From Bin127 sp965221625 (lineage in GTDB: Bacteria > Chloroflexota > Dehalococcoidia > Lucifugimonadales > Lucifugimonadaceae), in the NCBI GenBank assembly GCA_965221625.1, contig OZ244903.1, positions 372,001 to 436,000 of the forward strand: a stretch of DNA of 64,000 nucleotides, written 5' to 3'. A program made the position numbers and the translations under genes. How positions within the stretch are numbered: the first letter of the stretch is position 1; every line of letters begins with the position of its first letter. Shown here one piece after another: positions 17,378 to 26,132 of the stretch. Under the pieces are notes generated by a model. It had not been told where the DNA came from. It did no database searches and worked only from the letters and a program-made list of their open reading frames with translations.

Positions 17378-18988
17378 ATGATCTCCCATCCCTCCGCCGA
17401 AATCTTGATATTGGGATCCGGTGCGTCGGGTGCGGCGGTGGCTTGGCGACTGTCCAAAGCCGGTTTTTCGATCGTTTGCCTTGAGCAGGGAAGGTGGATG
17501 CGACCGCAGGAGTTCCCGAATGAGCACCCCGATTGGGAGCTGCGGTCAAGAACCGACTGGGCATTCGATCCCAACATTCGCAGTCTCGACGTTGACTATC
17601 CCATCGACGTTTCGGAGACTCCGATTGATCCGTTGATGTTCAATGCCGTTGGTGGCAGCACGGTCCACTGGACAGCGCACACCCCGAGATTTCATCCTTC
17701 AGACTTCTGCGTCAAGTCCTTGGACGGTGTTGCCGATGATTGGCCGCTCGACTATTTCGAGCTTGAGCCGTTCTACGACGAATACGACGCCATCATGGGT
17801 TGCTCCGGCATCAATGGAGACCCCGCAAATCCGCCACGCAAAGAACGACCGATGCCGCCACTATCGATCGGGTCCGACGGCGAGCGCATGGCGCGCGCTT
17901 TCGATCGGCTAGGCTGGCACTGGTGGCCGTCTGACAGCTATGTCAATTCCGAGCCGTATCGCGGTCGATTGGCATGCAACCACTGCGGCAACACCGGTCT
18001 GGGTTGTTCTCGCGGTGCCAAGGGGCAGACCGACGTGACGATCTGGCCTGAAGCGACTCAAAACGGCGTCGAGTTGCGCACAGATGCCAGGGTTTTTCGG
18101 GTTGAGGTTGATGACGATGGCCGCGCTACTGGTGCTTGGTATTACGACGCCGAAGGGCGGGAGCACTTCCAACCCGCCAGGGCCGTCGTCATGGCGATGA
18201 ATGGCATCGGCACGCCGCGTATCATGCTCAATTCGACGTCCGATTCCTATCCGACTGGACTCTGCAATGGTTCTGACTTGGTGGGCAAGAACCTTATGTT
18301 CCACCCGTACGCCATGGTGAGTGGCGTATTCGATGATCCCAATGTCCTCACTTACAAAGGTGCGTTGGCCAACATCATCATGTGCCAAGAGTTCTACGAG
18401 ACAGATCCGTCGAAAGACTTCGTCAGGGGCTACACCTATCAGATGGCTCGCAGTACCGGTCCGGTTACGACCGCATGCGGATTCATGTACGAGCGAGTGC
18501 CTTGGGGTGCCGAACACCACGAGGAGTTTGAGCGACGGTTCGGGCAGGTTTCAGTTTTGGGAGTCATCGGCGAAGATCTGCCAGAGTTGCACAATCGCAT
18601 CGAACTGCATCCAACTCTTACAGATTCGAACGGAATACCTGCGCCGAAAGTCCTATACACGCTGAGCGAAAACTCTCGTCGCCAATTGGACGATGCCATA
18701 CGCAACGCCGAAGTCGCGCTGAATGAAGCCGGTGCGCACACGATATTGTCGACTCCGCTCTTGAGATCCTCCGGTTGGCATCTCATGGGCACCGCACGCA
18801 TGGGCGACGATCCCCAATCGTCGGTGGTAAACCGTTGGGGCCAAGCACATCAAGCGGACAATCTGTTCATCGTCGACGGCTCCGTGTTCGTCACTTGCGC
18901 CGCGGTCAACCCGACGCCGACAATCGGTGCACTCGCGTTGAGAACTGCCGACTACATCGCCCGCGAACGTTCAGATCTGAATTCTTAG
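17378..18988 (+). CDS. GMC-family FAD-dependent oxidoreductase (large subunit)
   Basis: 536 residues. The FAD dinucleotide motif GSGASG is at 13-18 (ILILGSGASGAAVAWRLSK), followed by CLEQGRW. The internal VGGSTVHWTAHTPRF is the GMC signature region. The C-terminus has the catalytic pair: His in SSGWHLMGTARMG and Asn in CAAVNPTPTIGAL. Enzymes of this type oxidise alcohols or sugars such as gluconate, passing electrons to a cytochrome or quinone. No signal peptide is seen. The gene 15 bp downstream encodes a partner-like small subunit, which favours a gluconate 2-dehydrogenase-like complex. Confidence 0.93.
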   Translation: MISHPSAEILILGSGASGAAVAWRLSKAGFSIVCLEQGRWMRPQEFPNEHPDWELRSRTDWAFDPNIRSLDVDYPIDVSETPIDPLMFNAVGGSTVHWTAHTPRFHPSDFCVKSLDGVADDWPLDYFELEPFYDEYDAIMGCSGINGDPANPPRKERPMPPLSIGSDGERMARAFDRLGWHWWPSDSYVNSEPYRGRLACNHCGNTGLGCSRGAKGQTDVTIWPEATQNGVELRTDARVFRVEVDDDGRATGAWYYDAEGREHFQPARAVVMAMNGIGTPRIMLNSTSDSYPTGLCNGSDLVGKNLMFHPYAMVSGVFDDPNVLTYKGALANIIMCQEFYETDPSKDFVRGYTYQMARSTGPVTTACGFMYERVPWGAEHHEEFERRFGQVSVLGVIGEDLPELHNRIELHPTLTDSNGIPAPKVLYTLSENSRRQLDDAIRNAEVALNEAGAHTILSTPLLRSSGWHLMGTARMGDDPQSSVVNRWGQAHQADNLFIVDGSVFVTCAAVNPTPTIGALALRTADYIARERSDLNS

Positions 18989-19003
18989 GTTGAGAGATCC
19001 GCG

Positions 19004-19468
19004 TTGTCTGCAATTGAGTTGAAACTAACCGACGCAGATCGCGTCGCGTTGAAGGAGGTGTTGGATCTGATTATCCCGGCAATCGACCACCTTCCGGGTG
19101 CTGGCGAGATGGGGTTGGCTCCCGAAGTCGAGGAGTTGGCAACGCGATTCCCGCGCTACGGCGAAGCTTTGCAACTCGTGATGGAAGCGTTATCGCTCGA
19201 TCCTTCGGTGCGCGCCGAAGGTGGATTCTTGGCTCTCGATGCGGAGCGGCAGACCGACGCATTGCAGGCGATTGAAGCGCACATGCCGTCGCACTTCAAC
19301 CAGCTCGTGAACGTAGTCTATGTCGCCTACTACAACGATGCACGCGTTGAGAAGCGCATCGGCTGGCGCGGCGGTGCTTTGCAACCACTCGGTTGGGAGA
19401 TGGAGCCGTGGGATCCAGCCATCCTAGATACCGTCGCGAAGCGTCCGCCTTTTTGGCGCAAACCTTAG
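19004..19468 (+). CDS. Gluconate 2-dehydrogenase subunit 3-like small protein
   Basis: 154 residues from a TTG start 15 bp after the GMC gene. The helical sequence LTDADRVALKEVLDLIIPAIDHLPGAGEMG resembles the start of the gluconate 2-dehydrogenase subunit 3 family, and the rest is helical and ends in WDPAILDTVAKRPPFWRKP. In known complexes this subunit accompanies the GMC dehydrogenase and often carries a Tat signal. None is present here, in line with the cytoplasmic look of its partner. Family call rests on length, N-terminal pattern and context. Confidence 0.75.
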   Translation: MSAIELKLTDADRVALKEVLDLIIPAIDHLPGAGEMGLAPEVEELATRFPRYGEALQLVMEALSLDPSVRAEGGFLALDAERQTDALQAIEAHMPSHFNQLVNVVYVAYYNDARVEKRIGWRGGALQPLGWEMEPWDPAILDTVAKRPPFWRKP

Positions 19469-19529
19469 CCAAACGATGGCTGCGGAGGCGTCCTTGGGAT
19501 GCCGTATCACCACAGTACAGTGCGGACGC

Positions 19530-20195
19530 CTAAGACGACAAACGTTGCCGCAACTCTGCGACACCTGCGCTGACGCCATCCGGATGGGAGAAAATTCCCG
19601 AACCGGCGATGAAGGTGTTGGCACCAGCCTTCGCAGTCAATTCAATCGTCTGAGATTTGATCCCGCCGTCGACGGCCAAACGCAACTCGGCTTCGGGTTG
19701 GGCATTGCGCATCATCGTTAGCACTTCACCGATCTTTGGCAAGGTTTCCGGCAGGAAATCCTGCCCGCCAAATCCCGGTTCGACCGTCATCACCAGAATC
19801 CGATTGAGACGGTCGACTACAGTGCGCAACGCTGAAGGCGGTGTTCGTGGGCGGATCGCAACCGAGGGTTCGGCACCAGCCGTCAATATCGTGTCGATCG
19901 TCCGGTCGATATCAGATACCGCCTCAACGTGCACCGTAATCGTGTCACTGCCGGATGCAGCGACGCTCGGTATCATCCGCTCGGGCGATCGCTCCATCAT
20001 GTGGACGTCGATCGGCAACGATGCGTATCGCCGCACCGCTTCGAGAACCGGGGGTCCGAACGACAGATTGGGTACGAAGTGACCGTCCATGATGTCGAAG
20101 TGGAACTCGTCAACCCCACCTTCCTCGGCGGACATTATAGACTCCGCCAGGTACCCGAAGTCGGCAGATAACAGTGATGCCGAAATCGTGTACAT
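19530..20195 (-). CDS. rpe: Ribulose-phosphate 3-epimerase
   Basis: TIM-barrel epimerase of the pentose phosphate and Calvin pathways, about 221 residues. Signatures: ISASLLSADFGYL at the start, FHFDIMDGHFVPNLSFGP (metal-binding His and Asp), IDVHMMERSPE, MTVEPGFGGQDF and LAVDGGIKSQT. The ATG at 20195 is preceded by GAAGAG and starts exactly where the family does. A TTG at 20222 would overlap the stop of the HEAT-repeat gene and is less likely. Last gene of a minus-strand run beginning at tldD. Confidence 0.95.
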   Translation of the reverse strand: MYTISASLLSADFGYLAESIMSAEEGGVDEFHFDIMDGHFVPNLSFGPPVLEAVRRYASLPIDVHMMERSPERMIPSVAASGSDTITVHVEAVSDIDRTIDTILTAGAEPSVAIRPRTPPSALRTVVDRLNRILVMTVEPGFGGQDFLPETLPKIGEVLTMMRNAQPEAELRLAVDGGIKSQTIELTAKAGANTFIAGSGIFSHPDGVSAGVAELRQRLSS

Positions 20196-20218
20196 CGATC
20201 TCTTCGGAAAACCGCCGA

Positions 20219-21352
20219 TCAATTCAGATTGGAATCGCGGTAGAAATCGTCCGATTCGAAGTAGTCCTCCAAATCTTCGCCGATACCTTCATCAGATTCG
20301 CCAGCATCCACGTCGTCACCTTCTGGTCTCACGTCAGCCCAACCTTCCTGCGTCGGAGCATCGTATCGCGAGACATCCCGTCGGCCGCCGTTATCCAACG
20401 GAGCACCGAACAATCCTCTTCCCACCATGTCCGGAGACACGGCGTACATCAAGTCGTCCTCTGCCTTCAATGTCTCCAAAGCCTTCTGCGCCAACTGCCG
20501 GACCTCAGGTTCCGCACTCTCAGTAGCGTCATTCAACATCTCCCGAGCCGTGTCCGTGCCGATGGTCGCCAACGCTTGGATGGTCGCCTTTTGGACCTCC
20601 AAGTCCGGGTCCTCAAGCGTCTCATCCAGCAGTTCGACGTTTTCCTCAGTCGCTAACTTGCCGAAGGCGATTACCGCGGCACTGCGGATTGCGGGGATGC
20701 TGCTGTAGATCGCATCCTCAAGGGAATGCAGCCACAGCCGTTCGCCCGATTCGCCCATAGCAGTCAACACGTCGGGCAGCAACTCCGGCTCCTCCAGAGC
20801 TTCGTCATATGTCGTCTCGACTAACTCTGCGTATTCCTCATCTCGCATTGCGGCGAGCGAAATCAGAGCCTGACCACGCACCGCAATCTCATCATTGACG
20901 GCAGCTTCGCGCAGTGCTGACTTGATGCGCCCGATTGTCTGACCTGATACGCTGCGGGCCTGCGACGGATCCGAAAAAACGTGCATCGCACGCGCGGCTG
21001 CAACCCGGACATCGATAGACTCATCGCTCGCCAACGTAGCAATCAGCGTCTGGGCAACCTTGATGCCACCACCGAATGAGAGCGCGTTGACACATGCCAA
21101 TCGCACCGTAGGATCCGGAAATGTGGCCCCCAATCGGAACAAGGCGTCGAATTCAAGCGATGGATCCGAGTCGATTAATGACCGTAACTCGTCGACGGTT
21201 TCGATGACTGATGCGACCTTCCAGGTGCGCCACTCGTTGACGATCTTTCGAGCCTGCGCGTCGTCAATGCCGGAAACATCTCGCAGAGTAGCCAACTGCT
21301 CTGTGCTGGCACCAGATGAGTCGGCTGGTTCTGCTTTTCTCTTAATACTCAC
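20219..21352 (-). CDS. HEAT-repeat protein with acidic C-terminus
   Basis: About 377 residues from a GTG at 21352 (MSIKRKAEPADSS), preceded by GAGAAG and lying 7 bp after the tldE stop; a longer start at 21388 would overlap tldE. After a short helix-hairpin-like segment (LRDVSGIDDAQARKIVNEW) it consists of repeated paired helices (VRLACVNALSFGG, VRVAAARAMHVFSD, VRGQALISLAAM, IRSAAVIAFGKLA, VQKATIQALATIG), typical HEAT repeats that act as protein-binding scaffolds. The last 60 residues are Asp/Glu-rich. No catalytic motif is seen. Function unknown. Confidence 0.85.
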   Translation of the reverse strand: MSIKRKAEPADSSGASTEQLATLRDVSGIDDAQARKIVNEWRTWKVASVIETVDELRSLIDSDPSLEFDALFRLGATFPDPTVRLACVNALSFGGGIKVAQTLIATLASDESIDVRVAAARAMHVFSDPSQARSVSGQTIGRIKSALREAAVNDEIAVRGQALISLAAMRDEEYAELVETTYDEALEEPELLPDVLTAMGESGERLWLHSLEDAIYSSIPAIRSAAVIAFGKLATEENVELLDETLEDPDLEVQKATIQALATIGTDTAREMLNDATESAEPEVRQLAQKALETLKAEDDLMYAVSPDMVGRGLFGAPLDNGGRRDVSRYDAPTQEGWADVRPEGDDVDAGESDEGIGEDLEDYFESDDFYRDSNLN

Positions 21353-21359
21353 GACTTCT

Positions 21360-22727
21360 CTACGACGGCGAGGTCGCAACCTCCACACCTCGACACCTCA
21401 CCCATGGCACCATGCGTGTGCCGTAGACCAACTCCGGCTCGTCGCTTATCGCCTCAACGAGATTGAGTGCTTCATAGACATTGCCCGAAATCATGGTGTC
21501 CTTAACGCGCCCAACCACTTCCCCGTTCTCAATCAAGAACCCTAGCGATAGGTTGGCGCGGAAGTCGCCACCGAGTTGATTTCCTTGCCCCGCACCCAAG
21601 AGCTGCTCTACCAAGATGCCGCTATCGATGCCGTCGAAAATGTCATGGGCGGTTGTTTCGCCACCATCCATGGTGATGAATGAGGTGCTGGGCGACGGCG
21701 TAGAAGACACATCTCTCAAACCACATCCGGTAGACGCGGTTTCCATCTCCCCGGCCGTCTGCAGATCGAAGATCGGTTCGCCGATGGCACCGAAATTCAC
21801 GATGTCGATCCGCCTTGACGGCACACCTTCGTCATCCACCGGGTGCGCCTGCGGAGTGAGTGGATGCAGTGGATCATCAGCAATCACCAAGCGTTCGTCC
21901 AGCATCTTCTCACCCCAACGATCGATTAGAGGCGAAGATCCGCTAGCGACGTTTTTGCCATTGAAGCCGGACAGCAACGGCGGGAGCATCGTACCCACGA
22001 AGCCGACAGGAGTGAACACGACAGCTAAGTCTTTGCCACTCGGAGCATCGACGATTCTCTGCGACATTTCGAGGCGGCGGAGTATTTTGTCGACAACCAA
22101 GTTGACCGCGTCTTCACCCGTTGCACTCGCCGAGAACATACCGTCCCAGATGCTCAACATGTCCGTGTCGCGTATCAACTCGACACCCAAATAAAACCCG
22201 GAGTTGGTCTGGGTGTATGTCGCGTTAACTCCCGAAGTGTTGATAAGCGTCTGTTCACCCACTACCTTGTTGAAGTCGGCGGAGCATAACGCATCCGGGT
22301 ACTCGCTCAATATCCGATCGATAGCTGAACGCCCCATGTCGAGCATGTCATCGTCCGACAACTCAAGCACCTTGGCATCGAAACACTCGACCTCTGGGTA
22401 TGCGGTCGATCCGGGGAACTCAAACTTCGCGACAGGGCCGTACTCGCTCAGTGCACCGACTCGGCTCACCAGATCTTCAATCTTGGCGTCGTCACTTGTG
22501 GACGAGAACCCGATCCTGCCGGATCCGTCGATAACGCGCAGAGCGATCCCCGACGATTGGTTCTGACCGATGTTCTTGGGACGATTAGATTCGAACTCGA
22601 CGTGTCGACGTTCTGACGCCGTTGCGAAGACCTCGGCAGCATTGTTCGCGCGTGCCGCCATGGCGAGCAACTTCTCTTGGGCGTCGGATGCCATTCTTCG
22701 TAATTCTCGCGGCTTCAAACTAAGCAC
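21360..22727 (-). CDS. tldE: TldD/PmbA family protein, TldE-like (inactive partner)
   Basis: 455 residues. Typical of PmbA/TldE: N-terminal AAEVFATASERRHVEFESN, central GVNATYTQTNSGFYLGVELI, and C-terminal DGIDSGILVEQLLGAGQGNQLGGDFRANLSLGFLIENGE. It has no HExxxH motif, so it is the non-metal subunit. TldD and TldE form a heterodimeric metalloprotease that degrades unfolded peptides and processes some modified peptides. Its start overlaps the end of tldD by 8 bp, indicating coupled expression. Confidence 0.9.
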   Translation of the reverse strand: MLSLKPRELRRMASDAQEKLLAMAARANNAAEVFATASERRHVEFESNRPKNIGQNQSSGIALRVIDGSGRIGFSSTSDDAKIEDLVSRVGALSEYGPVAKFEFPGSTAYPEVECFDAKVLELSDDDMLDMGRSAIDRILSEYPDALCSADFNKVVGEQTLINTSGVNATYTQTNSGFYLGVELIRDTDMLSIWDGMFSASATGEDAVNLVVDKILRRLEMSQRIVDAPSGKDLAVVFTPVGFVGTMLPPLLSGFNGKNVASGSSPLIDRWGEKMLDERLVIADDPLHPLTPQAHPVDDEGVPSRRIDIVNFGAIGEPIFDLQTAGEMETASTGCGLRDVSSTPSPSTSFITMDGGETTAHDIFDGIDSGILVEQLLGAGQGNQLGGDFRANLSLGFLIENGEVVGRVKDTMISGNVYEALNLVEAISDEPELVYGTRMVPWVRCRGVEVATSPS

Positions 22728-24096
22728 CGGAAATTAGACAATTCCGAATGCGGATGTGTGGACTGCCATTGCCGACAGGCAATGGCATCTGACCGCCCTT
22801 GCCGCAACCGCCACCTTGGTTCACTCCCCGATCGTTGGCGACCGCGTCAACGTTTTCGAGAGTTTCGAAAAGGTTGCCTGAAAGCATCACCGGTTTCACC
22901 GCCTCTTGCACTTCGCCGTTGCGGATCATGTACGCCTCGCCGGAGGAGAAGGTGAACATCTCGTGCTGCGTCATTCCGCCGTACCAGTTCTTGACGTAGA
23001 CGCCGTCGCCGACGCCTTCGAGCAAATCATCGAAGTCTGCTTCGCCATTCTCGATGAAGGTGTTCGTCATGCGGACGATCGGCGGGAAACGGTAGTTGAT
23101 CGCTCTTGCATTACCGGTGGGGTCCTCGCCTGTCTTTGCAGCCGTTTCGCGGGAGTGCAGTCGACCCACCAGTTCGCCTTCTCTCACCAGCGGAGTTATC
23201 GTCGCCTCCGTGCCCTCGTCGTCGTATCGGTAACTGCCTCGCATGCCGCCGAGAGCCGCGCCATCAGTGAAGTTGAGGTGCTTGCCACCGAACTTCCGGC
23301 CCATGTACATCAGCTCTTTGAGCTTTTCGTTCTCGTAGACATTATCAGCTTCCGATAGGTGCCCAAACGCTTCGTGGACGAATACACCGGCGAGTATCGG
23401 GTCGAGTATCACCGTACGCGCACCACCTGTTAGCGGTTTCGCAGTTAGCAGATTCACTGCACGCTTTGAAGCCGCCGCAACTTCGTCGTCGAGATCTTCG
23501 AAGATCGAGTAGTCGCCAAGGGATCCAATGCTGAAACCGGCTTGTTGCACGTCGGCACCTTCTTTGGCCTGCGCAGAGATGCGACTGATGACGTGAACCA
23601 TCTCCTGTTCGACATAGGTGCCATCGGAGTTGCCGAATGCCACCTTTCGCGAGTTGTCGCCGTATATTATGTCGGAACTGACGACGCCTGATTGTGACCA
23701 GACAATGTCGTTGTAGTGCTCCGCAAGTTCGATCTTGGCTTCGAGCGGAATGTCCCTAGGGTCTTTCACGATGTGTGGATTGACGATGTCGACATGCGGA
23801 TCGACCTCCGCCAACATCGTCGACTCGCCGTTGTTGCCCGACGCCAGGCTTCGTGCTTGCTCTACCGCGCTGGCGACCCGCGACTTGATCTCGCCCAAGT
23901 CGTTGAAGCTAGCGAACCCCCACGAACCATTGACACACACCCGTACCGCACCGCCCTTGCCACTGGTCAAGTTGATGTCATCAAGCGCACGGCCGCGATA
24001 GGTGATGCGCGTGGAGTCGGATTCCTCGATCCTGATCTCGCAATAGTCGGCTCCATGTCCTACCATCGCGTCTTCTATCTGGTTTCGGTAGCTCAT
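22720..24096 (-). CDS. tldD: TldD family metalloprotease (active subunit)
   Basis: About 458 residues from ATG 24096 (MSYRNQIEDAM); an upstream start at 24117 adds only seven residues. The zinc motif HEAFGH is at residues 241-246 (GVFVHEAFGHLSEADNVYENE), the HExxxH signature of TldD. GGMRGSYRYDDEGTEA and NQGGGCGKGGQMPLPVGNGSPHIRI are further family blocks. It partners with the TldE-like protein encoded next. No RiPP precursor gene is visible nearby, so a general proteolytic role is the simplest reading. Confidence 0.94.
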   Translation of the reverse strand: MSYRNQIEDAMVGHGADYCEIRIEESDSTRITYRGRALDDINLTSGKGGAVRVCVNGSWGFASFNDLGEIKSRVASAVEQARSLASGNNGESTMLAEVDPHVDIVNPHIVKDPRDIPLEAKIELAEHYNDIVWSQSGVVSSDIIYGDNSRKVAFGNSDGTYVEQEMVHVISRISAQAKEGADVQQAGFSIGSLGDYSIFEDLDDEVAAASKRAVNLLTAKPLTGGARTVILDPILAGVFVHEAFGHLSEADNVYENEKLKELMYMGRKFGGKHLNFTDGAALGGMRGSYRYDDEGTEATITPLVREGELVGRLHSRETAAKTGEDPTGNARAINYRFPPIVRMTNTFIENGEADFDDLLEGVGDGVYVKNWYGGMTQHEMFTFSSGEAYMIRNGEVQEAVKPVMLSGNLFETLENVDAVANDRGVNQGGGCGKGGQMPLPVGNGSPHIRIRNCLISGA

Positions 24097-24208
24097 CCAA
24101 ATCCGACACCCAATCAAGCAAAGTGAGTAGTCTCGCGCTAGTCAATCATCTTACAAATCGACCGTCTCGCGATTGTGGGGCGATAGTGGCCGGATTAACC
24201 TTTACGTG

Positions 24209-25726
24209 ATGGCAAGCGATGCGGACAAGGAGCGTTACCGGAGAGCGGTTAATCGGTTGCTCTCACTCGCCGATTTCGAGCGCAAATCGCGTGCCGATCA
24301 ACCCCCAGATTGGCACCTCAAACGGGTCATGGTGCTGATGGAGATGCTGGGCTCGCCGCACCTGGCAGTACCCGTTGTCCATGTCGCCGGATCCAAGGGT
24401 AAAGGCAGTACCTGCGCGATGATTGCCACCGCGTTGAACTCGGTCGGCATCAGAGCCGGTCTCTACACCTCGCCACATCTACACTCCTTCGTTGAGCGCA
24501 TCCAAGTCAACGGCGAGAATATCGCTCACAACACATTCGCGGATTTGATCGAAGATCTGTGGCCACACGTTGAGGCGATCGAACGGCTTCGCAACATCGG
24601 CGGCGTCAGCGTGTTCGAAATGCTCACCGCAATGGCTTTTGTTCACTTTCGAGACAATGCAGACGTCGCGGTCATCGAAACCGGATTGGGCGGGCGGCTC
24701 GACGCCACGAATGTCATCGACCCTTTGGTCGCGGTGATTACGTCGATCAGTCGAGACCACACGAGGATACTTGGCGACAAGATATCCCAGATTGCAGAAG
24801 AGAAAGCAGGAATCATTAAACCTGGTCGACCAGTCGTGGTCGCCAGAAACCACTCCGTCACTTGGCGCGTCATCCGGGAGCAAGCCGCACAAGTCGTTGC
24901 CCCCGTGGTCAGTGCTTGCGCCAGCGCACCAGTTGCAACCCCAACCGCGCCAGCAGACGATCCGTGGCGAATCACCATCCGTCGATGGCGACGGCCGAAG
25001 CAGCTGGAAATTGCCACGTCGGGATCCATTCTCCGTCCGTATCCGAGCCCAGTGCAGAGTGACGTTGAAGTGCGATCGCCGTTAGCCGGAACCCACCAAA
25101 TCGACAACATACGCACTGCCGCGGCAACGCTGAACATCCTTTACCGAAGCGGCATTGAGTTCAATCTAAACGCCGCCATTCAAGGCATTTCGAACACCAA
25201 GTGGCCCTGTCGCTTCGAGGTTGTTGCGGCAGGAACTCGTATGCCTTTTGTATTGGATGGGGCACACAACGACGCCTCAATGCGGGCACTGGCACGCACG
25301 CTCTATTCACGGTCTACAACGATTCGTAGCGACGATTCTCATGAACCGTTCCGTACCGGACCCTTAGCAAAACATGGTTTGATCCTCGGTGCAACCGCGG
25401 GACACGACTACCGCGAAGCTATCCGGCTTTTCGGGCAGAATACAACTCGAGCCATCGCAGTCAGTACGCGTCACCCCAAATCGGTACCGGCCGTCGAGGT
25501 CGCAGAAATTGCACATCGCATGGGTTTCAACTTCGAGGTGGCGAGTAGTGTTGAGCATGCTGTCGAGATGATTCAAGGGAACGGAAGCGGACCAACACAG
25601 TTTGCGTTGGTAACTGGTTCGCTGTTCGTCGCTGCTGAGGCGAGAGAAGCACTCTTGGGCATCGAACCAGAACTGTACGAAGATCTGCCGCAACCTTACA
25701 TGACTCCGTATTCGGAAGCTCGCTGA
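24209..25726 (+). CDS. folC: Dihydrofolate synthase / folylpolyglutamate synthase
   Basis: About 505 residues from ATG 24209. Mur-ligase fold: YRRAVNRLLSLADFERK start, ATP P-loop HVAGSKGKGSTCAMIATAL, LYTSPHLHSFVERIQVNGENI (substrate and Mg site), VIETGLGGRLDATNVIDPLVAVITSISRDHT, and C-terminal VLDGAHNDASMRALARTL. It adds glutamate to folates in the cytoplasm. Somewhat longer than usual (about 430 residues), with insertions around residues 240-290 and 380-400. folE lies 36 kb away at 60139-60732. Confidence 0.93.
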   Translation: MASDADKERYRRAVNRLLSLADFERKSRADQPPDWHLKRVMVLMEMLGSPHLAVPVVHVAGSKGKGSTCAMIATALNSVGIRAGLYTSPHLHSFVERIQVNGENIAHNTFADLIEDLWPHVEAIERLRNIGGVSVFEMLTAMAFVHFRDNADVAVIETGLGGRLDATNVIDPLVAVITSISRDHTRILGDKISQIAEEKAGIIKPGRPVVVARNHSVTWRVIREQAAQVVAPVVSACASAPVATPTAPADDPWRITIRRWRRPKQLEIATSGSILRPYPSPVQSDVEVRSPLAGTHQIDNIRTAAATLNILYRSGIEFNLNAAIQGISNTKWPCRFEVVAAGTRMPFVLDGAHNDASMRALARTLYSRSTTIRSDDSHEPFRTGPLAKHGLILGATAGHDYREAIRLFGQNTTRAIAVSTRHPKSVPAVEVAEIAHRMGFNFEVASSVEHAVEMIQGNGSGPTQFALVTGSLFVAAEAREALLGIEPELYEDLPQPYMTPYSEAR

Positions 25727-25759
25727 GTGCGACGAGATTCGACTCTGCGTACCAGTTGA

Positions 25760-25768
25760 TGCTAGACT
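25760..25768 (+). promoter_or_regulatory. Possible extended -10 promoter for the T-box leader
   Basis: TGCTAGACT fits TGnTAnnnT and lies about 360 bp upstream of the trpS start, at the expected 5' end of the leader. No good -35 is seen at consensus spacing. Confidence 0.35.
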
Positions 25769-25774
25769 ATCCAT

Positions 25775-26090
25775 TCAAGCAATTCACATAGCAAAGGTCT
25801 TGAACGGGATTAGTAGTTCCACTCACCGCCATCATTAGAGATCCGGCACGACCCGCTGAGAGTGCGGAATGGCGAAGTGGAATCGAATTGGACCCGGGAG
25901 CCGCGTCAGAGAACCGCAGAATCGCGCAGTATCTGGTGCCGGAGTTGGAACCGTTAGACTTCCTAAATTGAGTTGCGGCGACGAACTTGACCAATAGGTC
26001 GACACAGTCATCGCCGAAACAGGGTGGCACCGCGAGCGCACCTCGTCCCTGTCCCTATGAAAACCAAACGTCTGGGGATGGGGATTTTTC
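25775..26090 (+). promoter_or_regulatory. T-box riboswitch leader controlling trpS (tRNA-Trp sensing)
   Basis: The T-box motif AACAGGGTGGCACCGCGAGC lies at 26018-26037 and is an essentially perfect match to the conserved antiterminator bulge that binds the uncharged tRNA 3' end. The upstream region is structured, with a GCTGAGAGTGCGG segment at about 25854-25866 and a candidate specifier TGG at 25889-25891 (followed by ACC); a second TGG at 25946-25948 is the alternative. Both match tRNA-Trp. A strong terminator follows at 26046-26089. When tryptophanyl-tRNA is uncharged, the antiterminator should form and trpS, possibly with downstream trp genes, be expressed. Confidence 0.92.
26046..26089 (+). 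terminator. Intrinsic terminator of the T-box leader
   Basis: TCCCTGTCCC (26046-26055) pairs with GGGGATGGGGA (26074-26084) across a 19-nt loop, using two G-T pairs, and is followed by TTTTTC. The left arm lies just after the T-box bulge, as needed for mutually exclusive terminator and antiterminator forms. Confidence 0.88.
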
Positions 26091-26132
26091 TTTGTCGGAG
26101 AGATCCGAACCCTGAGGAGCACAACAAATAAC

